Assembly: GCA_009840005.1 (NCBI GenBank)
Contig: VXOR01000061.1
Coordinates: forward strand, 141,724-205,723
Direction of reading: 5' to 3'
Source of the DNA: Gemmatimonadota bacterium
Lineage (GTDB): Bacteria; Latescibacterota; UBA2968; UBA8231
DNA length: 64,000 nucleotides
The notes under the pieces were generated by a model. The model did not search any database and was not told the DNA's origin. It worked only from the letters and a program-made list of their open reading frames with translations. Both the position numbers and the translations under genes were made by a program. Below, piece after piece: positions 25,804-34,491 of this stretch. Position 1 is the stretch's first letter, and the number at the start of each line of letters is the position of its first letter.

Positions 25804-26659
25804 ACAACAGCTTCTCGCACAATTTGCAACCGATCATCCGGCCGAAGTCGCGGCCGCCCTAGCGGCCATGTCGCACCGCGAAGCAGCGCTAGTGCTCGGC
25901 GACCTAGCGCCAGCGGCGGCGGCGGGCCTCTTGCACTGCCTGCCGTCGCTTTCTGCGGCCCTCGCCCTAGAGCAGCTATCCGCCGAAGAAGCGGCCGCCG
26001 TACTCACTGCCGCACGTCCAGATATCGCCGCGTCCATCTTGCGAGCAACCCCGAGCGAGCGCCGAGCCGCCGTCATCGCTTGCTTTCCCCCGCGCCTCCG
26101 AGCAGAGATTTCGAGCCTGCTCATCTATGCCGAGGATACGGCCGGAGCGCTCATGGACCCGGCAGTGCCCACCGCATTCGAGCAGGAGACTGTGTGCCAA
26201 GTGCTCGAGCGGGTCCAGCGCAATCCCGAGCACGCCCTCTACTATCTCTACGCGGTAGCCGACAATCAGCGACTCGTCGGCGTCGTCAACATGCGGGAGC
26301 TAATGAGCGCGCGGTCCGATACTTCGCTCGCGTCGGTTTGCACGCCCAACGTCGCGTCTATTGCCGCTAGTGCCACTTGGCAAACCGTGGTGGAGCACCC
26401 GGCGTGGGGAAGCGTCCACGCGCTGCCCGTGGTGGATGAGACCGGCCGGTTCGTCGGTGCCATCCGCTACAAAACCGCACGCGATTTGGAGCGGCGCCAA
26501 GCGAGCGACGCACTGACAGATAGTGGTTTGCAAACGGCCTCGGCCCTCGGCGAACTATTTGGCCTCGGCCTACGCGGATTGTTTGGCCTTGGTGTGCGTA
26601 GCCTGTTCCAATCGCCAACCTCCAAGGCCGCAGCACAGGAGTCGCGATGGGACAGCTAA
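25793..26659 (+). CDS. Stand-alone MgtE N-domain + CBS pair protein without membrane part
   Basis: 288 residues from a GTG that overlaps the MscS stop. Residues 1-115 are Ala/Leu-rich MgtE intracellular N-type repeats (HPAEVAAALAAM, LAPAAAAGLLHCLPS). Residues 120-245 hold two CBS motifs (AVPTAFEQETVCQVLERV, VHALPVVDETGRFVGAIRY). There is no transmembrane region except a weakly amphipathic glycine-rich tail LGELFGLGLRGLFGLGVRSLF. In MgtE this cytoplasmic part senses Mg2+ and gates the pore. Here it is separate and sits between a channel and a full MgtE, which suggests a regulatory subunit or an MgtE paralogue that lost its pore. Confidence 0.85.
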   Translation: MNLEQQLLAQFATDHPAEVAAALAAMSHREAALVLGDLAPAAAAGLLHCLPSLSAALALEQLSAEEAAAVLTAARPDIAASILRATPSERRAAVIACFPPRLRAEISSLLIYAEDTAGALMDPAVPTAFEQETVCQVLERVQRNPEHALYYLYAVADNQRLVGVVNMRELMSARSDTSLASVCTPNVASIAASATWQTVVEHPAWGSVHALPVVDETGRFVGAIRYKTARDLERRQASDALTDSGLQTASALGELFGLGLRGLFGLGVRSLFQSPTSKAAAQESRWDS

Positions 26660-27957
26660 CCCCACACCAAGTGCTCATCCAGCAGTTCGCCGAACTCCAT
26701 CCCGAAGAAGTGGCACGTCAGCTAAACGACGCCAGCACAGACGAGACCATCGACGTGCTACAGCGCGCGGACGACGAGGTCGTGGCAAAAGTCTTACAGG
26801 GGATGGAGCTACATCTCGGCGCACGCATTTTGGCGCGCTTGGACGAGGCTGTCCTGAGTCGCCTCCTCGCGCAACTCGACCCGGCCTTTGTCGCGCGGCT
26901 AGTTGCTCATCTCGACGAGTCGGAGCGCGTGCGGATCCTCGCACTAGCGGGCTCAGAGCGCGGCCGAGAAATCCAAGAAATTCTCTCCTATCCCCCGGGC
27001 ACCGCCGGATCTCTGATGGACGCTCAGGTCACCACCTTTGCGGTGGATTGCACGGCAGCCACCGCGCTAGAGCGAGTCCGCCAGCTAGGCAATCGCCGCG
27101 CCACGGATCTCGTACTGCGCGACAAAAATGATCGCTACGCGGGCTTGGTGCGGCTGCCGAACGTAGTCGCCGCCGATCCCGAACTGCTGCTCGGCGAGCT
27201 CCGCGACGGCGCGACTGTGCAAGTACAGCCCATGACGCCGAGGGACGAGGTCGTCGAACTCCTCAACACCTACCGCCTCACCAGCCTGCCGGTGGTCGAT
27301 TTCCAAGAGCAAGTCATCGGCGTCATTCGCCACGACGGCCTCGTGAGTGCGGCACAGCAAAACCTAGCGGCCGGTGTCCAAGAAATGGTCGGTGCGTCCG
27401 CCGAAGAGCGCGCCCTGTCCAAGCCGTGGGTGGGCATTCGCAGCCGGCTGCCCTGGCTCCACATCAACCTCGTAACCGCCTTTCTCGCGGCTGCGGTCGT
27501 CGGTCTCTTTGAGGACACCATTGCCAAGTTTACCGCCCTCGCAGTCCTGCTGCCCGTAGTCGCGGGTCAGTCGGGCAACACCGGCGCACAGGCCCTCGCC
27601 GTGACCATGCGGGGACTCGCACTGCGCGAAATCCGCACTTCGCACGCGGCCCGCGTCCTTGCCAAAGAGCTAGCCATCGGCTCTTGCAACGGACTGGCCA
27701 TTGCCGCGGTGACCGCAATCGGCGTCTTCGTCTGGAGCCAGAGCCTAGGGCTGGCCCTCGTCATGTTGTGCGCCATGTTGGCGTCCATGATACTCGCGTC
27801 CATAGCCGGCGCGGCCATCCCGATCGTGCTGTCCAAGCTGGGCCACGATCCCGCGACCGCGGCCTCGATCATTCTCACGACCGCGACCGACGTAGTGGGC
27901 TTCCTGTCGTTTTTGGGTTTGGCGACGCTGCTGGCCGGTATGCTCCCGACCGGTTAG
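26647..27957 (+). CDS. mgtE: MgtE magnesium transporter
   Basis: 436 residues with an N-domain (HPEEVARQLNDAS..., about 15-125), a CBS pair (about 130-250) and five membrane helices (about 270-436). GQSGNTGAQALAV and DPATAASIILTTATDVVGF are the MgtE pore-lining signatures, the latter with the Asp that binds Mg2+. The protein imports Mg2+ (or related divalent ions) with gating by intracellular Mg2+. It overlaps the preceding MgtE-N/CBS gene by 13 bases and is the last gene of the four-gene operon; the downstream gap contains a MITE-like element at 27993-28135. Length is usual for the family. Confidence 0.95.
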   Translation: MGQLTPHQVLIQQFAELHPEEVARQLNDASTDETIDVLQRADDEVVAKVLQGMELHLGARILARLDEAVLSRLLAQLDPAFVARLVAHLDESERVRILALAGSERGREIQEILSYPPGTAGSLMDAQVTTFAVDCTAATALERVRQLGNRRATDLVLRDKNDRYAGLVRLPNVVAADPELLLGELRDGATVQVQPMTPRDEVVELLNTYRLTSLPVVDFQEQVIGVIRHDGLVSAAQQNLAAGVQEMVGASAEERALSKPWVGIRSRLPWLHINLVTAFLAAAVVGLFEDTIAKFTALAVLLPVVAGQSGNTGAQALAVTMRGLALREIRTSHAARVLAKELAIGSCNGLAIAAVTAIGVFVWSQSLGLALVMLCAMLASMILASIAGAAIPIVLSKLGHDPATAASIILTTATDVVGFLSFLGLATLLAGMLPTG

Positions 27958-27992
27958 AAACAACGGACATTGCGGCTCTTTATATTATAGAA

Positions 27993-28135
27993 GTGACGTT
28001 ACGCAGTACGTGGCCGGTGGTTGGTTTTCGGTCCGATTCTCGCTGGGATCGCGGGCAGGACGCCCTTGATTCGACGAGGCCGATGGCCGTAGGGGGCGGT
28101 TTCAAACCGCCCCCTACCCGGGTGCGTAACATCAG
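27993..28135. mobile_element. MITE-like element, type B terminal repeats
   Basis: GTGACGTTACGCA and TGCGTAACATCAG are inverted termini. Inside at 28089-28117 is a 14-bp perfect palindromic stem (GTAGGGGGCGGTTT and its complement, one-base loop). Flanks TTATAGAA / TTATTAAC are a weak 5-of-8 target duplication. Confidence 0.7.
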
Positions 28136-28181
28136 TTATTAACGCAACTATAACACTAAACGAGAAACAAGGAGATACCTA

Positions 28182-29132
28182 GTGGATGCCATCGCAGCCA
28201 TCGGCGGTAGCCGGCCCCTCAAAGCAGAAGAATTCGCCCGCCGCGCGTACAATTACGCCCTCAATCCCGCCCGCAACCCGCTCAAGGAAACCCTCGACCA
28301 GTGCGAGTCCGTGGCCAAAACCCCGCCCCTGCTGGGCGGCTTCAACGACGTGCCGTGGCACAAGCTGCGCGACGCCGAGGTCCACGCTTGGGCCAAGGCC
28401 GGCTGGTCGTGGATAGTCAACGACGCCGAGCACAGCCAGTGGGAAGGCTGGTACGGCCGCGAGCAAAACGCCGTCCTCGCGCGCCACGGCATCTTGCCAA
28501 TCCAGCGCCTAGCTCGCGAGGCCCGCTCCGAACACGGTGACGCCTTCCAACTCGGAGCGCGAGCGACCATGCGCCCCTATGGCACCACCTACGAGGAGGC
28601 CGAGCGCTATTTCCGCGCCATCAACTTCCCCGTCCCCGGCCAAGCCACCCCAGACGACCGCGGTGGGTATCCGGTGCGCGACGGCGAGCGGACCATGATG
28701 TTCACGCCCGACGAACTGCGCGGCACCGAGACCGAGACCCAGGGCTGGATCCAGTTTGAGACCAAGGAATACATCATCGACATCGAGACCCGCGACCGCG
28801 TCCTCAACCTGATGGCCGCTCAAGGGCGCAACAAGGCATGTGGCTTTGTCGGCCCGTTCGACGCCATCCTGCGCGAGGGAGACCTCCCCGAAGTCAACGA
28901 CGCAGTCAACGCCCTCTTCCGCGCCGCGGCCGAGCGCGGCATCTACACCGGCCGCGTCGTCGGGCACGGTGCCATGGAAGACCCTCAAGACATCGAAGAC
29001 GGCATGGTCGAGGCCATCGACAACGGCGCGCGCCTGATCTGCGTCCACCCCCTTACCAACGACATGGTCTTTCGCGGGGCCTACGCCATGGCCGAGCCTT
29101 TCTTCCGCGCCTGCAAGCGCTGCGGCTTTTGA
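28182..29132 (+). CDS. HpcH/HpaI aldolase family protein (citrate lyase beta-like)
   Basis: 316 residues from a GTG with a perfect AAGGAGAT site. The family motif appears as WSWIVNDAEHSQWEGWYG, corresponding to the D-x-E-H catalytic/metal area of HpcH-type class II aldolases, and YIIDIETRDRVLNLM with I-E-T. Family enzymes cleave or form C-C bonds of hydroxy keto acids using a divalent metal and pyruvate-like enol. The context gives no pathway: a MITE-like element lies upstream and a probable outer-membrane protein gene downstream, 27 bp away. Start alternatives are few. Confidence 0.85.
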   Translation: MDAIAAIGGSRPLKAEEFARRAYNYALNPARNPLKETLDQCESVAKTPPLLGGFNDVPWHKLRDAEVHAWAKAGWSWIVNDAEHSQWEGWYGREQNAVLARHGILPIQRLAREARSEHGDAFQLGARATMRPYGTTYEEAERYFRAINFPVPGQATPDDRGGYPVRDGERTMMFTPDELRGTETETQGWIQFETKEYIIDIETRDRVLNLMAAQGRNKACGFVGPFDAILREGDLPEVNDAVNALFRAAAERGIYTGRVVGHGAMEDPQDIEDGMVEAIDNGARLICVHPLTNDMVFRGAYAMAEPFFRACKRCGF

Positions 29133-29159
29133 ACACCCCTCACAATTTTAGGAGACCTT

Positions 29160-29933
29160 ATGCACCTGTTTTGCGTACTGTTCGGCATGCTCGCGCTCGT
29201 GGGCACTGCCGTCCATGCTCAACCCGAAGACAACGCTCCAGCCGAGGAAACGGTCGCGCTTGAGGCCGTCCAAGTCCCCGTTCATGCCCCCCTCAGCTAC
29301 GACCCCTACTACGTCCTGCCGGGCGGCCTAGGCTACACTAGCGTCGATATTGGCGTCCGCACCGCTTCCTCCACGTTCAAAGAACTCAAGGACGTGAGCG
29401 ATATCGTGGCCATGGCCAAATTCAATCCCCACGCCCGCGTTGAAGTGGGCGCGCATCTCACCTTTGGCTTTTTCAAAGATGGAAATTCCAACTTTTCGTC
29501 GCTCGTCGTCGGCAGCAAGTACCAACTCGGCACCAACCGCGCGGCGACCGCTAACATCGTGCTGCCCGCCGGAGACATCGACAATCCCGGCTTGGCCGTC
29601 GGTCTCATGCAGACCATGCGAATTAGTCCCACCTTCCGCTTCAATACTCGATTGCAAGTCGCCGCACTCAAAGGCTACGCTGAAGAGGGGATCGTCGTCG
29701 ATCTCTTGCTCGAACCAGCCCAAGTATTCAACGAAAAATTCAGCGCGTACCTCGACTTGCTCCTCACGTCCAACACTTCCGACTTGGAAGACGATCTCAG
29801 CGTCCGCTTAGAGCCGAATTTCGACATCGGCCTCGGCGATGGCATGGTGCTAAACCTAGGAGTCAGTGTGGATTTACAGGGCGACGAACGGGAGGACATG
29901 GGGTTGTTCATAGTGCTGTTGCGCGACATGTAG
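29160..29933 (+). CDS. Secreted/outer-membrane beta-barrel protein of unknown function
   Basis: 257 residues. The signal peptide MHLFCVLFGMLALVGTAVHAQ ends at Ala, followed by a short acidic linker (PEDNAPAEE) and a repeated beta-strand pattern (GYTSVDIGVR, RVEVGAHLTFGF, SLVVGSKYQLG, FRFNTRLQVAALKG, SAYLDLLLTSN). The alternation of hydrophobic residues and final strand FIVLLRDM fit an eight- to ten-stranded barrel. No family recognised. GGAG lies before the ATG. It is close behind the aldolase gene, and probably in the same transcript. Confidence 0.7.
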   Translation: MHLFCVLFGMLALVGTAVHAQPEDNAPAEETVALEAVQVPVHAPLSYDPYYVLPGGLGYTSVDIGVRTASSTFKELKDVSDIVAMAKFNPHARVEVGAHLTFGFFKDGNSNFSSLVVGSKYQLGTNRAATANIVLPAGDIDNPGLAVGLMQTMRISPTFRFNTRLQVAALKGYAEEGIVVDLLLEPAQVFNEKFSAYLDLLLTSNTSDLEDDLSVRLEPNFDIGLGDGMVLNLGVSVDLQGDEREDMGLFIVLLRDM

Positions 29934-29950
29934 GGCTTAACGATATTTTT

Positions 29951-30079
29951 CAGAGATTTTGGGTAGAAGCTATCTCATACATGCCTGTCCTTCGTAGGGC
30001 GTCCCCTGTGGGAGCCCTATCCCTAGCTGGCGAATACAGCGATGACTCAATTCTAAGCCCAAAATCTATTTATGAGACA
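29951..30079. repeat. Inverted-repeat element with internal hairpin
   Basis: CAGAGATTTTGGG at 29951-29963 pairs with CCCAAAATCT at 30058-30067; TATCTCATA at 29971 pairs with TATGAGACA at 30071. The order of the arms crosses, so the two helices would be mutually exclusive or a pseudoknot. A central hairpin lies at 29995-30019 (TAGGGCGTCCC ... GGGAGCCCTA). Seen between outer-membrane gene and methyltransferase gene. Confidence 0.55.
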
Positions 30080-30124
30080 GTTTGTAGAAAATTCTGAATT
30101 ATCCCATCACCAAGGAGATAGCAA

Positions 30125-31093
30125 ATGAGAACATTATTTGATACGGAGAGAGACATTGAAATCGCTGAGCGATATCAAAGCGATGCTGATGTCGTTCTAT
30201 TTGAAGGCGATTGTAAAGAATTATTGGAAGAGATACCATCGGATTCGGTAGATTTGGTGATTACTTCACCTCCCTACAACATTGGTAAGATATACGAGCG
30301 AAAAACTTCCTTGAGAGCCTATCTCGAGCATCAGGAGCCTGTGATCGCTGAGCTGTATCGTACCTTATCAAGCACAGGCAGTATATGTTGGGAAATCGGG
30401 AATTACGTTCAAAAAGGTGAAGTATTTCCACTCGATATTTATTTTTATGACCTATTCAAAAATTTTGGCATGAAGTTGCGTAATCGAATTATCTGGCGAT
30501 TTAGTCACGGCCTTCACGCTTCAAAGCGATTCTCAGGACGCTACGAAGTAATTTTCTGGTTTACAAAAAGTGAGGATTATGTGTTTAATCTCGATAGCGT
30601 TAGAGTTCCTTCAAAATATCCAGGAAAAAGGCACTACAAGGGACCAAATCGGGGCAAACCATCAGGTAATCCTCTTGGTAAAAACCCGTCGGATATCTGG
30701 GATATAGTCATACAGGACTGGGAAAATGAGGTATGGGATATCCCGAATGTGAAGGCAAATCACCCGGAGAAGACCATTCACCCATGCCAATTTCCTGTCG
30801 AGTTAGTGGAACGATGTACTTTAGCACTGACGAATGACGATGGAGTTGTACTAGACCCATACTGTGGTGTTGGTACCACCGTAATTACAGCCTTGAAACA
30901 CAATCGCAAAGCTATCGCGGCAGAACAAGATAAGGAATATGTGGATATTGCGCGTGATAGGCTTCGGAGATTTATAGACGGGACCTTGCCTATTCGTCCA
31001 TTGGGCAAGCCCGTTCACACTCCAACAGGCAGAGAGAAGGTTGTACAACGGCCTTTGGAATGGGGAAATTCAACGAAAGAAACCGGCCTATGA
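30125..31093 (+). CDS. Type II DNA methyltransferase, beta class (N4-cytosine or N6-adenine)
   Basis: 322 residues. Motif IV TSPPYN at residues 47-52 precedes motif I DPYCGVGTT at about 242, the circularly permuted order of the beta class. FWFTKSEDYVFN and KTIHPCQFPVEL are the usual flanking motifs. The enzyme modifies a short site to protect it from the partner nuclease. Its stop overlaps the nuclease start (ATGA), so expression is coupled. AAGGAG precedes the ATG. AT-richer than its neighbours and flanked by an inverted-repeat element, it looks acquired. N4 versus N6 chemistry cannot be told from the SPPY motif. Confidence 0.93.
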   Translation: MRTLFDTERDIEIAERYQSDADVVLFEGDCKELLEEIPSDSVDLVITSPPYNIGKIYERKTSLRAYLEHQEPVIAELYRTLSSTGSICWEIGNYVQKGEVFPLDIYFYDLFKNFGMKLRNRIIWRFSHGLHASKRFSGRYEVIFWFTKSEDYVFNLDSVRVPSKYPGKRHYKGPNRGKPSGNPLGKNPSDIWDIVIQDWENEVWDIPNVKANHPEKTIHPCQFPVELVERCTLALTNDDGVVLDPYCGVGTTVITALKHNRKAIAAEQDKEYVDIARDRLRRFIDGTLPIRPLGKPVHTPTGREKVVQRPLEWGNSTKETGL

Positions 31094-31773
31094 TTATTGC
31101 TGCCGAATACTCGTTTAATAGAGGTCTATCCTCAATTCAGGAGAAATGGCCCTACGCGATAAAGGAGTTGGAAGGAATTATCAATTCTGTAGATGCTCGC
31201 CACTATATAGCAATCCTAAATGATTTGCACGATTCGAGCGGCTTATCTTCTTGTGCATCCTATTCTGCGTCTATCTGCGTCCATCTGCGGATCACCTTGT
31301 AAATGATGTAGGACTGCTATAAGACTAAAAAGAGTAATGAAAAAACCATGCCGGGCAAAATGCTTTATAGCCCGCCTAGTCTCAACAGCGCTCTTACCCG
31401 AGAATTTAACTCTAGAGGCTGGCGTAAGAAGCGGGTGCTCTGTGAGTATCCTACGAACTACTATCGCTCTGCATATTCACCAAAACCATTACGCCAAAGA
31501 GCTTTTCGAGAAATGGATTTTCTAAAGGAACGCCTTGGTATAGAAGTGCAGTTCGGTAAGTACGCATTCATGGTTTATAACGTTTGTGCAAAAATGACCA
31601 TCTTTCACAAGCTAGACTTCATTGACGCTGGAGTAGAAATTGTTCCCGTAAAGTCCTTCGCAAATGAGATGTCAACAGGAGTCTCGTATTTCGAGCAGTT
31701 TGTATGGGACTTGCAGACACGGGGAGTCGCTGACATTGACATCCCTGTCTTAATTTTTGGTATTGATGCCTAG
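31090..31773 (+). pseudogene. Broken BglII/BstYI-type restriction endonuclease
   Basis: Two parts lie in one frame: 31090-31302 and about 31348-31773, interrupted by TAA at 31300 and TAG at 31309. The second part contains D57 (counted from its ATG at 31348), then eight residues, then E66-V-Q68 in GIEVQFGK. BglII uses D84, E93, Q95 in the same spacing. The junction holds TTCTGCGTCTATCTGCGTCC, a low-complexity repeat, so insertion of repeat material into a formerly intact gene is likely. The start overlaps the methyltransferase stop. If read through, the whole is about 228 residues, near the family's length. Active nuclease is unlikely; the methyltransferase is then an orphan. Confidence 0.8.
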
Positions 31774-31863
31774 CTTTCTTTTAGCCGGTATTGTCAAGTG
31801 CCTATCTTGTCTGACATACAGGAGTTCCATCTTCAGGCTACAAACGTAAGGACAGTAGGTACC

Positions 31864-32409
31864 ATGCTCATTTTGCGCAGTATCGCACTGGCGATTTTGC
31901 TAGCACCAGCCATACTGGCCGCAGACGGCGCGGGCCACAGCGTCGGGTTCGTGGCCGGGCCGACCTATGGTCTGGGGCTCAGTTACGGTCGCCAAAATCC
32001 CACTACCGGCAACGGCTGGCAGGTCTCGGGATTTCCCTATTGGTCCCAAGAGGAACGCTATCTCTTTGGGGGCCTTACCCTGTTCAAGACCTTGCACCAA
32101 GGCGAGTGGGCACGGGCGTTTTTCTCTGGGGGCGTGGCCGCGTTTTACCGGCGGAGCGAACAATGGGATTTTGTTAGCGGCAGGCTAGACATCGAGGTGA
32201 AACCAGAGGTGAAAGTAGGGCTCCATGTCGAGGGCGACAAAGGCATCGACGAACGGCTAGATGTTGTAGCGGGGCCGGGCGTGGGGTTAGAGATCGGCAC
32301 CAAAAACCTCGCCGTTTCCATGGACGTCCCAATCGCCTTTTTCCTCGTGTCCGACGATGGCTTTGCCATCCGCCCCATTCCCAATTTCGCCTTGCTCTAC
32401 CGCTGGTAA
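31864..32409 (+). CDS. Secreted outer-membrane-like protein of unknown function
   Basis: 181 residues from the ATG at 31864, giving a normal signal peptide (MLILRSIALAILLAPAILAA); a longer frame starts upstream without a ribosome site. The body shows strands GHSVGFVAGPTYGLGLSYG, WARAFFSGGVAAFYRR, DIEVKPEVKVGLHV, VVAGPGVGLEIGTKN and the last strand FALLYRW ending in an aromatic residue, as in outer-membrane barrels. No family recognised. It is convergent with the DUF6785 gene (12 bp between stops). Confidence 0.7.
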   Translation: MLILRSIALAILLAPAILAADGAGHSVGFVAGPTYGLGLSYGRQNPTTGNGWQVSGFPYWSQEERYLFGGLTLFKTLHQGEWARAFFSGGVAAFYRRSEQWDFVSGRLDIEVKPEVKVGLHVEGDKGIDERLDVVAGPGVGLEIGTKNLAVSMDVPIAFFLVSDDGFAIRPIPNFALLYRW

Positions 32410-32421
32410 CGCCCCTGACAA

Positions 32422-34356
32422 TCACCAGCTAAAGATGCGGTTATCGGTCATGCCGGTACAGGCGTCGATAACCAGCCAGACCCCGGCGCTGGCAAACTGA
32501 CCGAGGATCGCCCCCATGAAGAACGGGCGAACGGCGCGGAAACCGCGCGGCCCCCAGTATTTGAGCACGATGGCCTTGCACAGCCACGCCAAAAAAATCG
32601 AAAACCAAGAGTGACTCATCAGCCAGAGGCCGGCGATGGGAAAGCCAATGGGGTGTACGGGCCACCACGTCAGGTAGTGCCGGGCCAGCATCAGGCCGCT
32701 CATGACCGCCGCGCCGATCCCCGTAGAAAACCAGCCTTCCCAACTGGGCCCGGTGGGATTGAGCAAGAGGCGGGCGACAAAGCTCTCGAATGGGGCGCGG
32801 GCACCGCCGCCAAAAAACCAGCGGTTGAGGTTGATGCCGCCGTAGCGGTAGGACAAATCGAGAATCGCCCACATCGAACTAACCATGCTGACCAGCACCG
32901 CCAGCATCAGCGCCCAGAAGAAGAGACGGTGGCGGCCCTGCTGACCGTCGAGCAGCTTGAGGGCGTGAGCAGCCGAGGCCATTACCACGACGCGCAGTTC
33001 GGTAGCCCAAGTAAAAGAGAACCCAAGAGCAGTAATGCCGGTTTCGCCGACCGCGGTCGTGCCAATCCCCGTGGCGACAAAGCTCTGCGGCATCATCGGC
33101 GTGCGCGCCTCGGGCACTCCACTTTCAGCGACGATACGGGTCAGCGCCACGAAAATGGCAAAGGCGCTAATCAAAAAGAGCAGGGCGACCAGCGGCGGCA
33201 TCCCACTCAGATAGAGCCAACCCCCAGCAAAACCCAAGCTCGCCAGCGCACCGACAACCGCGACGCGGTAGGAAAGAATCTCGTCGGAATCATCGACATC
33301 CTCGGCATTGAAAAACGCCTTGCGGCACACGTCCTTGAGGTGCCCGCGCCCCACCCACAGCGTAAGGACGACTAGCGCGATCAGCGCCCCCATTTCCTGG
33401 TGGGCAATCGCCGGTGGATTGACGCTAAAGGTGTCCAAAGCCTCGCCAGAGGTGACGCCGAGTACGCCGTAGAGTCCCTTTTGCACATTGACCAGCACAT
33501 TGCAAAACCACAGGCTGAAGGCGATCTCGAGGTTGATCAGATAAGCAAAGCCGAGGACCGGAAAGCTGAGCACCACCGGCAAATGCACACTGTCGCGGAA
33601 AAGGCCAATGCCCGAGGAAAGCTGAATTTGCGGAAAGACGTGGAAGTAGTTGTGGAAGGCATTGGTCGAAGAGATGAGGCAGGGAATGGCAAAGCCAATC
33701 CACAAACTCGCGCTTTTGAAGAACGGCGGCAGCCGACTCTCGTCACTTTGGCGCACCATGTCGAGCGGCAGTTGCGCGAGCGGATAGATGAGCTTTTCGC
33801 GCTCGATCCACTGGCGGCGGAGAACGACGGCCACGCAAATCATGGCGAAATAGACGGCGACAATGAGAGCACTCCACCCGAGCAAGGGGAGCAGCCAAGC
33901 GTCATAGGGAATGGACGCGCCCGTAGGCAGCCCCTCGTAGAAGTGCTTGATGGCGCGCGTGTCGTCGGGCACCAAGAAGTCGCGGATGTAGGGATGAAAC
34001 AGGTCGTCCCAGCGGTTTTCCGGCGTGGCGAAGTAGAGCCAAGACCCCATGATCGGCAAGAGATATTCAGAGAGACCGCAGGTGGTAATCGCCGAGGCGA
34101 TGAGCATCATGCTGTAGATCAGCAGCAGCTCGGCGCGGGCAAGGCCGCCGCTGGGGAAGGCGCATTTGTATAGCGCGTTGAATACGCCGACCAAAAAGAA
34201 AAACAGGAAAAGCGCCCCAGGAGTGGAAAAATCCTGGGTCATATACGAGCCGCGCAGGACCATGTTGCAATAGGGAGCACCTGCGGCGAGAATAGCAGCG
34301 CAGAGCGCGCCCAAGAAGAAGGCCCTGAAGGTGTACCCTGAGCGTGGAGGGGGCAT
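32422..34356 (-). CDS. DUF6785/DUF6784-type polytopic membrane protein, copy 3
   Basis: 644 residues, paralogous along its whole length to the protein at 22107-24101: the same YFATPENRWDD loop, IYPLAQLPLDMV, FSLWFCNVL, DDSDEILSYRVAVV, ARTPMMPQSF and the end block FMGAILGQFASAGVWLVIDACTG. About fourteen hydrophobic helices. Identity with the other copy is moderate, so the duplication is old. Substrate unknown; a transporter role is inference from topology. HigBA lies upstream, divergent. Confidence 0.82.
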   Translation of the reverse strand: MPPPRSGYTFRAFFLGALCAAILAAGAPYCNMVLRGSYMTQDFSTPGALFLFFFLVGVFNALYKCAFPSGGLARAELLLIYSMMLIASAITTCGLSEYLLPIMGSWLYFATPENRWDDLFHPYIRDFLVPDDTRAIKHFYEGLPTGASIPYDAWLLPLLGWSALIVAVYFAMICVAVVLRRQWIEREKLIYPLAQLPLDMVRQSDESRLPPFFKSASLWIGFAIPCLISSTNAFHNYFHVFPQIQLSSGIGLFRDSVHLPVVLSFPVLGFAYLINLEIAFSLWFCNVLVNVQKGLYGVLGVTSGEALDTFSVNPPAIAHQEMGALIALVVLTLWVGRGHLKDVCRKAFFNAEDVDDSDEILSYRVAVVGALASLGFAGGWLYLSGMPPLVALLFLISAFAIFVALTRIVAESGVPEARTPMMPQSFVATGIGTTAVGETGITALGFSFTWATELRVVVMASAAHALKLLDGQQGRHRLFFWALMLAVLVSMVSSMWAILDLSYRYGGINLNRWFFGGGARAPFESFVARLLLNPTGPSWEGWFSTGIGAAVMSGLMLARHYLTWWPVHPIGFPIAGLWLMSHSWFSIFLAWLCKAIVLKYWGPRGFRAVRPFFMGAILGQFASAGVWLVIDACTGMTDNRIFSW

Positions 34357-34456
34357 GGTTCACTTAGGAAAGGAGATTGTCATGGGAATCAAAGATAAGA
34401 AAATCCCAGAGGCCATCCTCGCACACGTGGACACGAGCGATAGACATGCATAACGC

Positions 34457-34485
34457 TTGACATTAATAACGTGCTGCGTTATTCT
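34457..34485 (+). promoter_or_regulatory. higBA promoter with overlapping operator
   Basis: TTGACA (34457-34462), 17-bp spacer, TATTCT (34480-34485). The inverted repeat AATAACG-tgctg-CGTTATT (34465-34483) lies across the spacer and the -10 element, the usual place for HigA autorepression. Predicted start of transcription is within one or two bases of the HigB ATG, so the message may be leaderless. Confidence 0.75.
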
Positions 34486-34491
34486 ATCTGA

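Noticed and set aside
31060..31302. Separate 80-residue gene before the nuclease fragment
   Set aside because: Its in-frame ATG at 31090 overlaps the methyltransferase stop and the same frame resumes beyond the stops at 31348, so it is the N-terminal part of one broken nuclease.
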